A stretch of 64,000 bases of DNA from Roseateles depolymerans. Lineage in GTDB: Bacteria; Pseudomonadota; Gammaproteobacteria; Burkholderiales; Burkholderiaceae_C. Shown here in pieces: positions 1-9,905 of this stretch. Under the pieces are notes generated by a model. It was not told the DNA's origin. It made no database searches and worked only from the letters and a program-made list of their open reading frames with translations. The translations under genes and the position numbers were made by a program. The first letter of the stretch is position 1. The number at the start of each line of letters is the position of its first letter. The stretch is taken from assembly GCF_003387155.1 (NCBI RefSeq), contig NZ_QUMT01000007.1, forward strand, positions 24,912-88,911, in the 5' to 3' direction.

Positions 1-503
1 GCGCCGCCGACATCCGGGCCGCCTACGACATTGCCGACCGCCACCACCTGCACAAGCCCGTCATGGAGCAGCCGCAGTACCACCTGTTCCATCGTCAACG
101 CGTGGAAAAGGAATATGCGCGGCTCTATGAGGACATCGGCCTGGGCCTGACCACCTGGAGTCCGCTGGCCTCTGGCCTTTTGACCGGCAAATACCGCAGC
201 GGCATTCCCGAAGGCAGCCGCGCCTCGCTGGAGAGCATGAGCTGGATGCGGGACCAACTGCAGGACAAGGCCAAGAATGAAGCGGTGACCCAGCTCGAAG
301 CGATTGCCAGGGAGCTGGGCTGTACGCTGGCGCAACTGGCCATCGCATGGATCAATCGCAATCCGCATGTCTCCACCGTCATCCTGGGGGCGAGCCGTCT
401 GTCGCAGTTGCAGGACAACCTGGGCGCGCTGGCGGTCACCCCCAAGCTCACGCCGGAACTGATCAAGCGCATCGACGACATCACCTCGCCGCTGGCGGCG
501 TAA
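1..503 (+). CDS. Aldo/keto reductase, C-terminal part (gene starts left of window)
   Basis: The frame is open from base 3 and gives the last 166 residues of a gene whose start lies outside the window. The family is aldo/keto reductase: NAD(P)H-dependent (beta/alpha)8-barrel oxidoreductases acting on carbonyl compounds in the cytosol. The part present resembles the Kv-channel-beta/YghZ branch, with EQPQYHLF, the segment [17 protein letters not shown], and near the end [15 protein letters not shown], which in this family forms part of the cofactor-binding region. The catalytic Tyr and Lys would lie in the missing half. The substrate cannot be told. No terminator hairpin is obvious after the stop. 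Confidence 0.85.
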   Translation, partial: AADIRAAYDIADRHHLHKPVMEQPQYHLFHRQRVEKEYARLYEDIGLGLTTWSPLASGLLTGKYRSGIPEGSRASLESMSWMRDQLQDKAKNEAVTQLEAIARELGCTLAQLAIAWINRNPHVSTVILGASRLSQLQDNLGALAVTPKLTPELIKRIDDITSPLAA

Positions 504-822
504 GGGCAGCATCAGGCCTGCATCGGGCCTGCATCGGGCCTGCATGAGGCTCGTACCAAGCCTGCATCCAGCACGCTCACGCTGCTTTCGGCGACACAAC
601 GGCAAGCGTCAATTGCCGATGGCCGCGTGAGTCCAAGCCGCGCTCTTCCACCGGCGGCTGCGAGGTTCAGTAAGGCCCGCTGCCATGGGCCTTCCCGCAC
701 ACCGGGCACGCGGGTTGCCTACGTGCGCGTGAGCCGCCGGTGCCTGCATCCCTCGATCCATCGAGCCCGATCGACCCCTAGAATGGCCGGCCGCTCACCA
801 ACCGAAGAGACCCTCCGTTTTG
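504..822. other. Intergenic region without a gene (319 bp)
   Basis: Apart from the short tandem repeat at its left end I see no gene, RNA or convincing terminator. The right end must hold the promoter of the antiporter/ligase pair, but no sigma-70 boxes stand out. A purine stretch GAAGAGA about 12 bases before the ATG at 823 could serve as ribosome binding site. Confidence 0.5.
509..551. repeat. 11-bp tandem repeat, about four units
   Basis: Units GCATCAGGCCT, GCATCGGGCCT, GCATCGGGCCT and a degenerate GCATGAGGCT lie head to tail just after the aldo/keto reductase stop codon. Each unit contains GGCCT and is not palindromic as a whole. It looks like replication slippage; no function can be assigned. 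Confidence 0.7.
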
Positions 823-2061
823 ATGAACGACCTTGCGAACTTTCTTCAGTTCACCACCTGGCCCCCGCGGCTGGACTGGCTGTTCTGGGCCTCGCTGACC
901 ATGGTGGCCGCCGGGCTGCTGGGGGAACTTGTCAACCGCCGTCTGGGCCTGCCCCGTGTGGTGGGCTACAGCGTCGTGGGCATGCTGCTGGCTGCACTGG
1001 GTCATGGCATTTTTGCCAACGGCGCCATGGACCTGCGGCTGCGTCTGGTGGTGGACCTGGCGCTGGGCCTGCTGCTGTTCGAGATGGGCGCACGCGTCCA
1101 CTTGCGCTGGCTGCGCAACAACAAGGCCCTGCTCTGGTCGAGCGCTGCGGAAGCGGTGGCGTCCTTTGTGGTGGTGGGTTATGGACTGACCCTTCTGGGC
1201 GTCGCACCGCTGATGGCGCTGAGCTGCGCGATCCTGACCATGGCCTCATCGGCCGCAGTGATCGGCCGTGTCGGTTCCGAGCTCAAGGCCGCCGGCCAGG
1301 TCAGCGAGCGCATGGCGGCGCTGGCGGCGCTCAACACCATCTATGGCGTGCTGGCCCACAAGCTGATGATGGGCTGGCTGCAGCTGGACCAGCGCGGTGA
1401 CTGGCTCGAAGCGATTGCGCAGCCGCTGTATGCCTTCATCGGCTCCATCGTCGTGGCCATCGTGCTCGCGCGCCTGACCGCGTGGCTGATGCGCCGCCTG
1501 GACCTGCGCAACGAGAACTCGGTGCTGATGCTGCTGGGCCTGGTGCTGGTGGCGCTGAGCGTGGCGCGGGTGCTGAACCTCTCCACCCTGCTCGTGCCGC
1601 TGCTGGCGGGCATGGTGCTGCGCAACACCACCGAGCGGCCGTGGGTCTGGCCGCGCCACTTTGGCACGGCCGGTGGCGTGCTGGTGCTGATGTTCTTCGT
1701 GGTGGTCGGTTCTGCATGGACCCTGCAGGCCCTGGCCACAGGGGCCGTGCTGGCGCTGGCGCTGCTGCTGCTCCGCTTGCTGGGCAAGACGGTGGCGCTG
1801 GTCGGACTGGCCCGGGTCAGCGGCATCGATGCGCGGCAGGGCATTGCGCTGGCGGTGTGCCTGAGTCCGCTGTCCGGCACGACGCTGGTGCTGTACAGCG
1901 AGGTGCAGATGCGGCATCCGGATATTGCCGCGGTGCTGGCGCCGGTCATTCTGTCCACCATTGCGCTGATGGAGCTGGTGGGGCCGATTGCCGTGCAGTG
2001 GGCCTTGCGCCTGGCCGGTGAACATCAGCCGCACACCTCGCATTCGGAGCCCAAGCGATGA
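823..2061 (+). CDS. Cation:proton antiporter, CPA2/KefB-like membrane domain only
   Basis: A 412-residue, very hydrophobic protein with about 11-12 membrane segments, starting with [20 protein letters not shown] and the family-like stretch [20 protein letters not shown], where the helix break of CPA2 exchangers lies. Members exchange Na+ or K+ for H+ across the inner membrane. There is no C-terminal TrkA-N (RCK) regulatory domain; the protein ends soon after the last helix, so it is a stand-alone exchanger domain. The ATG at 823 is preferred to a TTG one codon earlier. Its stop overlaps the next gene by ATGA (2058-2061), so the two are probably translated together. The ion specificity is unknown. 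Confidence 0.8.
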   Translation: MNDLANFLQFTTWPPRLDWLFWASLTMVAAGLLGELVNRRLGLPRVVGYSVVGMLLAALGHGIFANGAMDLRLRLVVDLALGLLLFEMGARVHLRWLRNNKALLWSSAAEAVASFVVVGYGLTLLGVAPLMALSCAILTMASSAAVIGRVGSELKAAGQVSERMAALAALNTIYGVLAHKLMMGWLQLDQRGDWLEAIAQPLYAFIGSIVVAIVLARLTAWLMRRLDLRNENSVLMLLGLVLVALSVARVLNLSTLLVPLLAGMVLRNTTERPWVWPRHFGTAGGVLVLMFFVVVGSAWTLQALATGAVLALALLLLRLLGKTVALVGLARVSGIDARQGIALAVCLSPLSGTTLVLYSEVQMRHPDIAAVLAPVILSTIALMELVGPIAVQWALRLAGEHQPHTSHSEPKR

Positions 2062-3182
2062 GTCTGGAACCTTTTGCCACCTCACGCCCCTTGACGATGG
2101 GGGTGGAGCTGGAGCTGCAGATCGTCAACCGTCACGACTACGACCTCACGCCGGGCTCCAAGGACCTGCTGCGGGTGATGAAGGGGGTGGCCTTGCCGGG
2201 CGATGTCACGCCGGAGATCACCGACAGCATGATCGAGCTGTGCACCGGGGTGTGCGACAGCTACGAGCAGGTGCTGGACCAGCTCACCGTCACCCGCGAC
2301 GCGCTGGTGCGCAGCGCCGACAAGCTCAATCTGGGGCTGTCGGGCGGCGGCACGCATCCCTACCAGCACTGGAGCAAGCAGCGCATCTTCGACAAGCCGC
2401 GCTTCCAGGAGATCTCGGGGCTGTACGGCTACCTCAGCAAGCAGTTCACCGTCTTCGGGCAGCACGTGCACATCGGTTGCGAAGGGCCGGACCAGGCGCT
2501 GCGGCTGCTGCATGGCCTCTCGCGTTTCATTCCGCATCTGATTGCGCTGTCGGCCTCTTCGCCGTATGTGCAGGGCAATGACACCGGCTTTCACTCTGCC
2601 CGCCTGAATTCAGTGTTTGCCTTTCCGCTCAGCGGGCGTGCGCCGTTTCTGCTGACTTGGGACGACTTCCTCGTCTTCTTCGAGAAGATGACCCGCACCG
2701 GGGTGGTCAAGAGCATGAAGGACTTCTACTGGGACATCCGCCCCAAGCCCGAATACGGCACGATCGAGGTCCGGGTGCTGGACACGCCGCTGACCATCGA
2801 GAAGGCCTCGGCGCTGGCGGGGCTCATCCAGTGTCTGGCGCGCTGGATCAGCCAGGACCAGCCCTTTGCGCTGGCCGAGGACGACTACCTGCCCTACACC
2901 TTCAATCGTTTCCAGGCCTGCCGGTTCGGGCTGGACGGCACTTTTGTCGATCCCAAGACGGGGGAGCACCGCAGCCTGCGCGAGGACCTGAACGTCACGC
3001 TGCATGCGCTGGAGCCGCATGCAGCGGCCTTGCGGGCCGAGCCGGCGCTGCGTTTCATCCGTGAGGAGATGCGCTGGCAGGGCAACGACGCCACCTGGGC
3101 ACGCGGCGTGGTGGAGAAGGAACAGTTGCTCAACGAACTGGTGCGGCAGCAATGCGAGCGTTGGGCGGGGCGGGCGGCCTGA
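2058..3182 (+). CDS. ybdK: YbdK-type carboxylate-amine ligase (glutamate-cysteine ligase family 2)
   Basis: A 374-residue cytosolic enzyme of the GCS2/YbdK family, which joins an amino acid carboxylate to an amine with ATP; E. coli YbdK has weak glutamate-cysteine ligase activity. Recognisable are the early [10 protein letters not shown] (acidic metal/ATP-binding strand), the Gly-rich [30 protein letters not shown], and [13 protein letters not shown]. The length matches the family (about 370). It overlaps the upstream antiporter by four bases. The true substrate of YbdK homologues outside glutathione synthesis is not settled, so the biological product remains open. Confidence 0.88.
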   Translation: MSLEPFATSRPLTMGVELELQIVNRHDYDLTPGSKDLLRVMKGVALPGDVTPEITDSMIELCTGVCDSYEQVLDQLTVTRDALVRSADKLNLGLSGGGTHPYQHWSKQRIFDKPRFQEISGLYGYLSKQFTVFGQHVHIGCEGPDQALRLLHGLSRFIPHLIALSASSPYVQGNDTGFHSARLNSVFAFPLSGRAPFLLTWDDFLVFFEKMTRTGVVKSMKDFYWDIRPKPEYGTIEVRVLDTPLTIEKASALAGLIQCLARWISQDQPFALAEDDYLPYTFNRFQACRFGLDGTFVDPKTGEHRSLREDLNVTLHALEPHAAALRAEPALRFIREEMRWQGNDATWARGVVEKEQLLNELVRQQCERWAGRAA

Positions 3183-3324
3183 CGCAAGCCAGCGGCCCCT
3201 GCGCCACCGGGGGCGGGTGATGACGCCTGTGGAGGGCGAGTGACTTTTGGCCAATGAATCGGCCGGCGGCGTCGCCACAATCGGGCACGGCCCTGCAACC
3301 CTGATTCCGCGGGGCCACGTCACC

Positions 3325-3329
3325 AGGAG
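3325..3329 (+). promoter_or_regulatory. Shine-Dalgarno AGGAG fixing a GTG start
   Basis: AGGAG lies seven bases before the GTG at 3337. No such site precedes the in-frame TTG 90 bases upstream (3247), so the GTG is the better start of the SAGC-motif gene. Confidence 0.6.
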
Positions 3330-3336
3330 CCCAGCA

Positions 3337-4293
3337 GTGATCAGCATCGACCCGGATCTCGACCAATTGGCGACCGACCTGTCCTCCAGGGTCGTCGGCG
3401 ACCCTGCTGGGGCGCTATCGACGTGGACCGAGGGCCTTGCGCTGCTGGACCCGCCGATGAAAGCCGCTGCCCATCGGATGGCGGCCGCGGCATTGGCGTC
3501 CCGGTGGCCGGCCCGTGAGGCGCTGGCCCGGGCGCCGGGCGGGGCCGCATTGCTGCGTGAATGGAGCGAGGACCGGCTGTATCGGCCCGCGCTGCCGCGC
3601 CTGCCGTTCCTGTCGAAGCGGGCGGCGTACCAGTACTGTGCCAGTCTGGTCCTTCAACGGGCCTCGGCGCCGGCGGTGAACGCCTTCAAGCAGGGGCGCC
3701 TGCTGGTGCTGGGTCTGCGGCGCGACACCTCCACGCTCGTCAATGACGGACGGGGGGCCTACGACGACCATATCGTGGTCCTCAACGGCTGGCGCCGCCG
3801 CGGCAGTGTGGCCTTCTTCCCGGGCAACACCGAGCCCTCGGCGCAATATGCCCACCGCGCGCAGAAGCAGGGTGGGCAGTTGATCGATGCACGCTACAAG
3901 GGCGTCGCGGCCAAGCCGGCTTCTCATGTGGCGGGGGAGGACGTCAATCAGGACGGCATCAAGGATGCGGGCCGCCTGCGCGCGGGCACTTATTTCTTCC
4001 GGGAGAAGCCGGACGGTTTCCTGGGCGCCCGCGCCTTCCGCTCGGCGGAGAACCAGACGGTGGAACGTGACACCGACGGTGATGGCCGCTTCCTCTTGAG
4101 TGACCCGTCGCGCATCGACGCCAAGCATGTCGGCCGCACGATGTACATCCATTGGGGAGGCGCAGACGATGCGCCGGTGGTGAACACCTGGTCGGCGGGC
4201 TGCCAGACGATCCCCAAGAACCACTTCGCCGGCTTCCTCTCGGCGGTGGGACCACGCCCGTCGTTCTACTATGTGCTGATTGATGGCGAATGA
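3337..4293 (+). CDS. Unknown protein with L,D-transpeptidase-like H-x13-SAGC motif
   Basis: A 318-residue protein that I cannot place firmly. Near the C-terminus His272 is followed after 13 residues by S286-A-G-C289-Q (TWSAGCQTIP), which resembles the catalytic H...S-x-G-C signature of YkuD-type L,D-transpeptidases and related cysteine enzymes acting on peptidoglycan. Two short Asp-rich loops (DVNQDGIKDAG and DTDGDGRFLLSD) look like calcium-binding or EF-hand-like turns. No clear signal peptide is seen with the GTG start, so how it would reach the periplasm is unclear. It overlaps the next gene, an exported SH3-like protein, by 11 bases, suggesting a joint role at the cell wall. The function is inferred from the motif only. 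Confidence 0.55.
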   Translation: MISIDPDLDQLATDLSSRVVGDPAGALSTWTEGLALLDPPMKAAAHRMAAAALASRWPAREALARAPGGAALLREWSEDRLYRPALPRLPFLSKRAAYQYCASLVLQRASAPAVNAFKQGRLLVLGLRRDTSTLVNDGRGAYDDHIVVLNGWRRRGSVAFFPGNTEPSAQYAHRAQKQGGQLIDARYKGVAAKPASHVAGEDVNQDGIKDAGRLRAGTYFFREKPDGFLGARAFRSAENQTVERDTDGDGRFLLSDPSRIDAKHVGRTMYIHWGGADDAPVVNTWSAGCQTIPKNHFAGFLSAVGPRPSFYYVLIDGE

Positions 4294-5113
4294 ACGCACC
4301 ATGACTCCCCTTCGATCCTTGCGACCCCTGCGACCCCGGCCAGCGCTAACTCCGGCGAAGGCCCTGTGCGCACTGAGCCTGACTTTGTCTGTGGGCCTCG
4401 CGATGGCGGGGACGGGTGCAGGGGCGGCCTTGGGGACGGACAAAATGTCTGCCGCGCCTGCAAAGGCAGCGGCCCAGGCACTGAGCGCAACGCCCGCTGC
4501 ACCGAGCCAGTCCTGCTCGTTCACGGCATTCGTGGAGGATCAGGACCCTGCGGGCCTGCGAGTGCGCGAAGCGCCGGATGCCAAGGCCCGCATCTTGGGC
4601 ACCCTGCCGCCGGTCTGGACGGATGGGGACGGCATGCGGGTGCGGGTGTCGGTGAAGGTCACCGAAGCGGCCCACGGCTGGTTCAAGGTTCGTGATGCCT
4701 TCGAGGACACCTCGCTCACTGGCCAGCCGGCGCGACCGTTGTACGCCGGGGAGGGATGGGTCAGCGGACGCATGCTGGTGGTCAAGTCCCAGGCGCAGGT
4801 GGGCCGGCAGCGTCCGGATGCCAAGGCGCCGGTGAGCGTGCGGCTGCAGGAGGATGCGAGCTTTGACGGCAACAGCACCATCCGGGCGGGACGGCTGGTG
4901 GGATGCCAGGGCCAATGGGCGCAGGTGGAGTTCGATGAGTCGCGGCTGTCGGACGAGATCAAGCCCTTGGTGCAGGTCTTGCCGGCGGCCCGGGCGGGTC
5001 AGCCGCGGGGACGTTTCCGCACCTGGCTGGACCAGATCTGCGCGATCCAGGAAACCACCTGCGACGGTGATCCCTCGACGGCAGGAACGGCTGGGCAGAT
5101 GCCGTCTCGCTGA
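4283..5113 (+). CDS. Exported protein with bacterial SH3-like domain
   Basis: A 276-residue protein with an Arg-rich N-terminus, a hydrophobic core (ALCALSLTLSVGLAMAG) and an Ala-rich stretch typical of a signal peptide. Residues about 75-165 (VEDQDPAGLRVREAPDAKA, then GWFKVRDAF and GEGWVSGRMLVV) match the SH3b pattern, in which xGLRVRxAPDxxA begins the domain and GWVxGxxL ends it; a second, weaker copy may follow (VSVRLQEDASF to WAQVEF). SH3b domains usually bind peptidoglycan or anchor wall enzymes. The start overlaps the upstream SAGC gene; an ATG at 4301 is an equally possible start. The Cys-containing tail is unexplained. Confidence 0.6.
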   Translation: MANERTMTPLRSLRPLRPRPALTPAKALCALSLTLSVGLAMAGTGAGAALGTDKMSAAPAKAAAQALSATPAAPSQSCSFTAFVEDQDPAGLRVREAPDAKARILGTLPPVWTDGDGMRVRVSVKVTEAAHGWFKVRDAFEDTSLTGQPARPLYAGEGWVSGRMLVVKSQAQVGRQRPDAKAPVSVRLQEDASFDGNSTIRAGRLVGCQGQWAQVEFDESRLSDEIKPLVQVLPAARAGQPRGRFRTWLDQICAIQETTCDGDPSTAGTAGQMPSR

Positions 5114-5117
5114 TTCG

Positions 5118-5202
5118 GTCTTGCTGAGGCCGCCTCGCTCACTCCGTCGCGCTGTTCTTGTCTCGCTGAGGCCGTACCGCCAAGTCCGTCTTGCTGGGGC
5201 TG
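5118..5202. repeat. Degenerate 15-bp direct repeats between genes
   Basis: GTCTTGCTGAGGCCG (5118-5132), GTCTCGCTGAGGCCG (5160-5174) and GTCTTGCTGGGGCTG (5188-5202) occur in one orientation within the gap between the SH3-like gene and the nucleotidyltransferase gene. The spacing is uneven and no function is apparent. Confidence 0.5.
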
Positions 5203-5270
5203 TCTGGCTCCGCCTGCCTGCGTGGCCTCTACACTCCAACGCCGATGTTTTGCGATTCTGGACGGACCTG

Positions 5271-5972
5271 ATGCGAGCGATGATTTTGGCGGCTGGGCGC
5301 GGAGAGCGCATGCGGCCGTTGACGGACCACACCCCCAAGCCTTTGCTGGTGGTGCGCGGCAAACCGCTGATTGAGTGGCACATCGAGGCCTTTGTCGCGG
5401 CGGGTATTCGCGACATCGTGATCAATACGGCGTGGCTGGAAGAGCAGTTCACCGAGGTGCTGGGGGATGGCAGCCGCTGGGGCATCCGCCTGCACTACAG
5501 CCATGAGGGCCGGCGGTTTGGTGGTGCGCTCGAAACGGGCGGCGGCATTGCGACGGCGCTGGACCTGCTGTGCGCGGACGGAGACGACTGTTTCTGGGCG
5601 GTCTCTGCCGACATTTTCATTCCGGAGTTCCGCTACGACCCGGCGTTGGCGACTGCCTTTGCGGCGAGTCCTCACCTGGCGCACTTGTGGTTCGTCCCGG
5701 TCCAGCCGTTGCATCCGAAGGGCGACTTCGGCATTGACGGGCAGGGTTACGCGACCTTGGACGGCGACTTGCAGGTGTACAGCAACATTGGCCTTTACCG
5801 CCGCGCCTTTTTCGATGGCGTGCCGGCGGGCCAGCACCAGCGCATCCGCTGGAGTCTGGACCGTGCCATTACCGCGCGTGCGGTCACTGCTGAGATGTAC
5901 ACCGGCCCGTGGGCCAACGTGGGCACGCCTGAGCAGCTTGAGGCCTTAAACGCACCTTCTGAACTGGCATAG
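5271..5972 (+). CDS. murU: MurU-like nucleotidyltransferase (N-acetylmuramate-1-phosphate uridylyltransferase)
   Basis: A 233-residue cytosolic sugar-phosphate nucleotidyltransferase. The N-terminus MRAMILAAGRGERMRPLT carries the signature LAAGxGxRMxPLT, followed by K in TPKPLLVVRGKPLIEW, GGGIATALDLL, and the acidic SADIF for metal binding. Size and sequence fit MurU, which in the anhydro-sugar recycling route of Pseudomonas and relatives converts MurNAc-1-P to UDP-MurNAc and so bypasses fosfomycin-sensitive MurA. The partner kinase AmgK, usually next to it, is not a neighbour here. The ATG at 5271 is chosen because the family motif begins directly after it. Other NDP-sugar pyrophosphorylases cannot be fully excluded. 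Confidence 0.75.
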   Translation: MRAMILAAGRGERMRPLTDHTPKPLLVVRGKPLIEWHIEAFVAAGIRDIVINTAWLEEQFTEVLGDGSRWGIRLHYSHEGRRFGGALETGGGIATALDLLCADGDDCFWAVSADIFIPEFRYDPALATAFAASPHLAHLWFVPVQPLHPKGDFGIDGQGYATLDGDLQVYSNIGLYRRAFFDGVPAGQHQRIRWSLDRAITARAVTAEMYTGPWANVGTPEQLEALNAPSELA

Positions 5973-6061
5973 CCCACACCACTCATCAACCACGACCGAC
6001 ACCAGCCTCTCGCGCACCGCTCGCCCCGCCCAACGCTCATTGTTCTCCGCAAACCAAGCCT

Positions 6062-6160
6062 CGAGGGAAGCGCTGGCCGGGGGCCTTTCCCGGAAGTAAG
6101 AGGGGGAGCCCCGCAGGGGCGGAGGACATGAAGGGAAAGGCCCCCGGCCGGCGCTTCCCG
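6062..6160. repeat. 99-bp REP-like hairpin element, copy 1
   Basis: The element begins with a 27-base arm starting GGGAAGCGCTGGCCGGGGG and ends with its reverse complement ending CCGGCGCTTCCC, with one mismatch (a G.T pair in RNA). The 40-odd bases between contain a small inner inverted repeat GCCCC-GCA-GGGGC and the string GGAGGACATGAA. It lies between convergent-free genes, not inside a coding sequence. REP-like intergenic palindromes are the nearest known class. Confidence 0.8.
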
Positions 6161-6252
6161 AGCGCAAGCCACCCACCACGCAGCCGCTGCCCCCACCCGA
6201 GCCCTCGGAATCGTCAATTCCCGCGCCAAAGGATGCCCCGCCCACCACGATC

Positions 6253-6351
6253 CGAGGGAAGCGCTGGCCGGGGGCCTTTCCCGGAAGTAAGAGGGGGAGC
6301 CCCGCAGGGGCGGAGGACATGAAGGGAAAGGCCCCCGGCCAGCGCTTCCCG
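6253..6351. repeat. 99-bp REP-like hairpin element, copy 2
   Basis: Same orientation as copy 1 and identical to it except for one base; here the two 27-base arms are perfectly complementary. The copies are 92 bp apart. The spacer between them is not repeated elsewhere in the window. Confidence 0.8.
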
Positions 6352-6421
6352 GGCGCAACCCCCCCCTCCCCCTCACGGGCTTTAGAATCCGGGTTTTCCG
6401 CCAACCCGACCGATTTTTGCC

Positions 6422-8482
6422 ATGGCTGAGTCCACCAGCGCTGTTGCCGTTCCTTCCACTTCCACGCTGATGGCCAATGCCATTCGCGCCTTGGCCATGG
6501 ACGCTGTCCAGCAGGCCAATTCGGGTCATCCGGGGGCACCCATGGGCATGGCGGACATCGCTGTGGCGCTGTGGAACCGTCATCTGCGTCACAACCCCGG
6601 CAATCCGCTGTGGGCGGACCGCGACCGTTTTGTGCTGTCGAACGGTCATGGTTCGATGCTCATTTATGCGCTGCTGCATCTGACGGGGTATGACCTGCCG
6701 ATCGAGCAGCTCAAGGCGTTCCGCCAGTTGCACAGCAAGACGCCGGGCCACCCGGAAGTGGGCATCACCCCGGGGGTGGAGACCACCACGGGTCCGCTGG
6801 GCCAGGGCATCACCAATGCGGTGGGTCTGGCGCTGGCGGAAAAGCTGCTGGCCAAGGAATTCAATCGGGACGGCCACACCATCGTGGACCACCACACCTA
6901 TGTCTTCCTGGGCGATGGTTGCCTGATGGAGGGCATCAGCCACGAAGCCTGCTCGCTGGCCGGTGCGTGGAAGCTGAACAAGCTGGTTGCCATCTACGAC
7001 GACAACGGCATCTCCATCGACGGCCAGGTCGCCCCCTGGTTTGCTGACGACACCGCCCGCCGCTTCGAAGCCTACGGCTGGCGCGTGGTCGGCCCCGTGG
7101 ACGGCCACGACGTGGACGCAGTGGATGCCGCCATTGGCCTGGCCAAGACCAGCACCGACAAGCCCACCCTGATCATCGCCAAGACCCACATCGGCAAGGG
7201 CAGCCCCAACCGGGCCAACACCGCCAAGGCCCACGGCGAGCCGCTCGGTGCGGAAGAAATCAAGCTGACCCGCGAAGCCCTGGGCTGGAGTCACGAGCCC
7301 TTCGTCCTGCCCGCGGAAGTGTATGAAGCCTGGGACGCCAAGGCCGCTGGCGAAGCCGCCGAGAAGGCCTGGGACGAACGCTTCGACGCCTACGCCACCG
7401 CCTTCCCCGAACAGGCTGCCGAATTCTCCCGCCGCATCGCCGGCGTGCTGCCCCCCAACTTCGCCGATGTCGCTGCCCAGGCCGCCATCAGCGCGCATGA
7501 CAAGGCCGAGACCGTCGCCACCCGCAAGGCCAGCCAGATCGCGCTGGAAGCCTTCACGGCCGCCCTGCCCGAGCTGATCGGCGGTTCCGCCGACCTCACC
7601 GGCTCCAACCTCACCAACACCAAGAGCACGCCCGCCTTCCGCCTGGAAGAGGACGGCAGCAGCAACGGTGGCCGCCACATCAACTACGGCGTGCGTGAAT
7701 TCGGCATGGCCGCCATCATGAACGGCCTGGCGCTGCACGGCGGCTTCATCCCCTACGGCGGCACCTTCCTGACCTTCAGCGACTACAGCCGCAATGCCAT
7801 CCGCATGGCCGCGCTGATGAAGCAGCGGGTCATTCATGTCTTCACCCACGACTCCATCGGCCTGGGCGAAGACGGCCCGACCCACCAGTCGGTCGAGCAT
7901 GTCTCCAGCCTGCGCCTGATCCCGGGCCTGGACGTCTGGCGTCCGGCCGACACGGCTGAAACCGCCGTGGCCTGGACCATGGCCATCGCCCACCACAACC
8001 GCCCCAGCGTGCTGGCCCTGAGCCGCCAGAACCTGCCCTACGCCGCCAAGACCGGCCAGGCGGTGGACGACATCACCAAGGGCGGCTACGTGCTGTCCGA
8101 GCCGGCTGCCGTGGGCCTGAAGAAGAAGGCCCAGGCGGTCATCATCGCCACCGGCTCGGAAGTGCAACTGGCCCTGCAGGCCCAGCAGCAACTGGCCGTG
8201 GCCGGCATCGCGGTGCGCGTCGTGTCCATGCCCAGCACCACCGTCTTCGACCGCCAGGACGTCCGCTACAAGAAGTCGGTCCTGCCGGACGGTCTGCCGC
8301 GCGTGGCCGTGGAAGCCGGTGTCACTGATTTCTGGTGGAAGTACGGCGTCTCGGCCGTGGTGGGCCTGGACACCTATGGCGAGTCCGCGCCGGCCAACGT
8401 GCTGTTCAAGTACTTCGGCTTCACCGCTGAAAACGTCGCCGACACCGTCAAGGTGGCCATTGGCGAAGCACGGCTGAAGTAA
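6422..8482 (+). CDS. tkt: Transketolase
   Basis: A 686-residue thiamine-diphosphate enzyme that moves two-carbon ketol units between sugar phosphates in the pentose phosphate pathway. All parts are present: [19 protein letters not shown] at the start of the PP domain, the TPP/Mg-binding [13 protein letters not shown] with [10 protein letters not shown], and in the pyrimidine domain [11 protein letters not shown] with [12 protein letters not shown]. The length is normal (about 660-690). It stands before gapA in the same direction, a common pairing in Burkholderiales linking pentose phosphate sugars and glycolysis. A terminator hairpin directly after the stop suggests it forms its own transcript. 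Confidence 0.97.
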   Translation: MAESTSAVAVPSTSTLMANAIRALAMDAVQQANSGHPGAPMGMADIAVALWNRHLRHNPGNPLWADRDRFVLSNGHGSMLIYALLHLTGYDLPIEQLKAFRQLHSKTPGHPEVGITPGVETTTGPLGQGITNAVGLALAEKLLAKEFNRDGHTIVDHHTYVFLGDGCLMEGISHEACSLAGAWKLNKLVAIYDDNGISIDGQVAPWFADDTARRFEAYGWRVVGPVDGHDVDAVDAAIGLAKTSTDKPTLIIAKTHIGKGSPNRANTAKAHGEPLGAEEIKLTREALGWSHEPFVLPAEVYEAWDAKAAGEAAEKAWDERFDAYATAFPEQAAEFSRRIAGVLPPNFADVAAQAAISAHDKAETVATRKASQIALEAFTAALPELIGGSADLTGSNLTNTKSTPAFRLEEDGSSNGGRHINYGVREFGMAAIMNGLALHGGFIPYGGTFLTFSDYSRNAIRMAALMKQRVIHVFTHDSIGLGEDGPTHQSVEHVSSLRLIPGLDVWRPADTAETAVAWTMAIAHHNRPSVLALSRQNLPYAAKTGQAVDDITKGGYVLSEPAAVGLKKKAQAVIIATGSEVQLALQAQQQLAVAGIAVRVVSMPSTTVFDRQDVRYKKSVLPDGLPRVAVEAGVTDFWWKYGVSAVVGLDTYGESAPANVLFKYFGFTAENVADTVKVAIGEARLK

Positions 8483-8490
8483 GACCGACG

Positions 8491-8514
8491 AAGGGGTGCC
8501 CAGGCACCCCTTCT
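8491..8514 (+). terminator. Hairpin terminator after tkt
   Basis: AAGGGGTGCC and GGCACCCCTT form a ten-pair stem with almost no loop eight bases after the tkt stop. The T run after it is short and interrupted, so termination may be partial. Confidence 0.6.
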
Positions 8515-8533
8515 GCATTCCGGTTTCGCCTGA

Positions 8534-9604
<1,071 letters not shown>

Positions 9605-9905
9605 GGCGAGGGCCTCGCGGCCCAAGTCTGCGGGTACCTGCTGGCCTGCCAGCATGACCCGGCCCCAACAAGCCCCGCTCTGCGGGGCTTTTTCATGCGC
9701 GGACCGCGAAGCCTTTTTGAAGTGGGTTCGCAGCGCCGCGGCCCTTTGGGGGACCTGTGTGGGTCTTGGGTGGGCTTCCCGGGCTTTCCTTTTTTCCGGC
9801 GATGGAGGTTTAATCCAGAGACAGCAGGCGTGTGTCCTGCGTCGGCAGCGCCAGCACGGCCGACGCGATGGATGACACCTGACCCCTTCTGCTTCTGGAG
9901 CCGAC
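9605..9905. other. Intergenic region (301 bp)
   Basis: It contains the gapA terminator (9671-9693); beyond it no gene or clear promoter was found up to the protease gene. GGAG at 9897-9900 is the likely ribosome binding site of that gene. Confidence 0.5.
9671..9693 (+). terminator. Rho-independent terminator after gapA
   Basis: AGCCCCGC-TCT-GCGGGGCT is a compact eight-pair G+C stem followed at once by TTTTTC. It is one of the clearest terminators in the window. Confidence 0.9.

Larger units (their letters stand above)
5973..6421. other. Intergenic region carrying two hairpin repeats
   Basis: No gene is supported in these 449 bases. The region holds two near-identical 99-bp inverted-repeat elements (6062-6160 and 6253-6351). 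TAGAAT at 6383-6388, 34 bases before the transketolase ATG, could be a -10 box, but no -35 box matches it. Confidence 0.6.
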
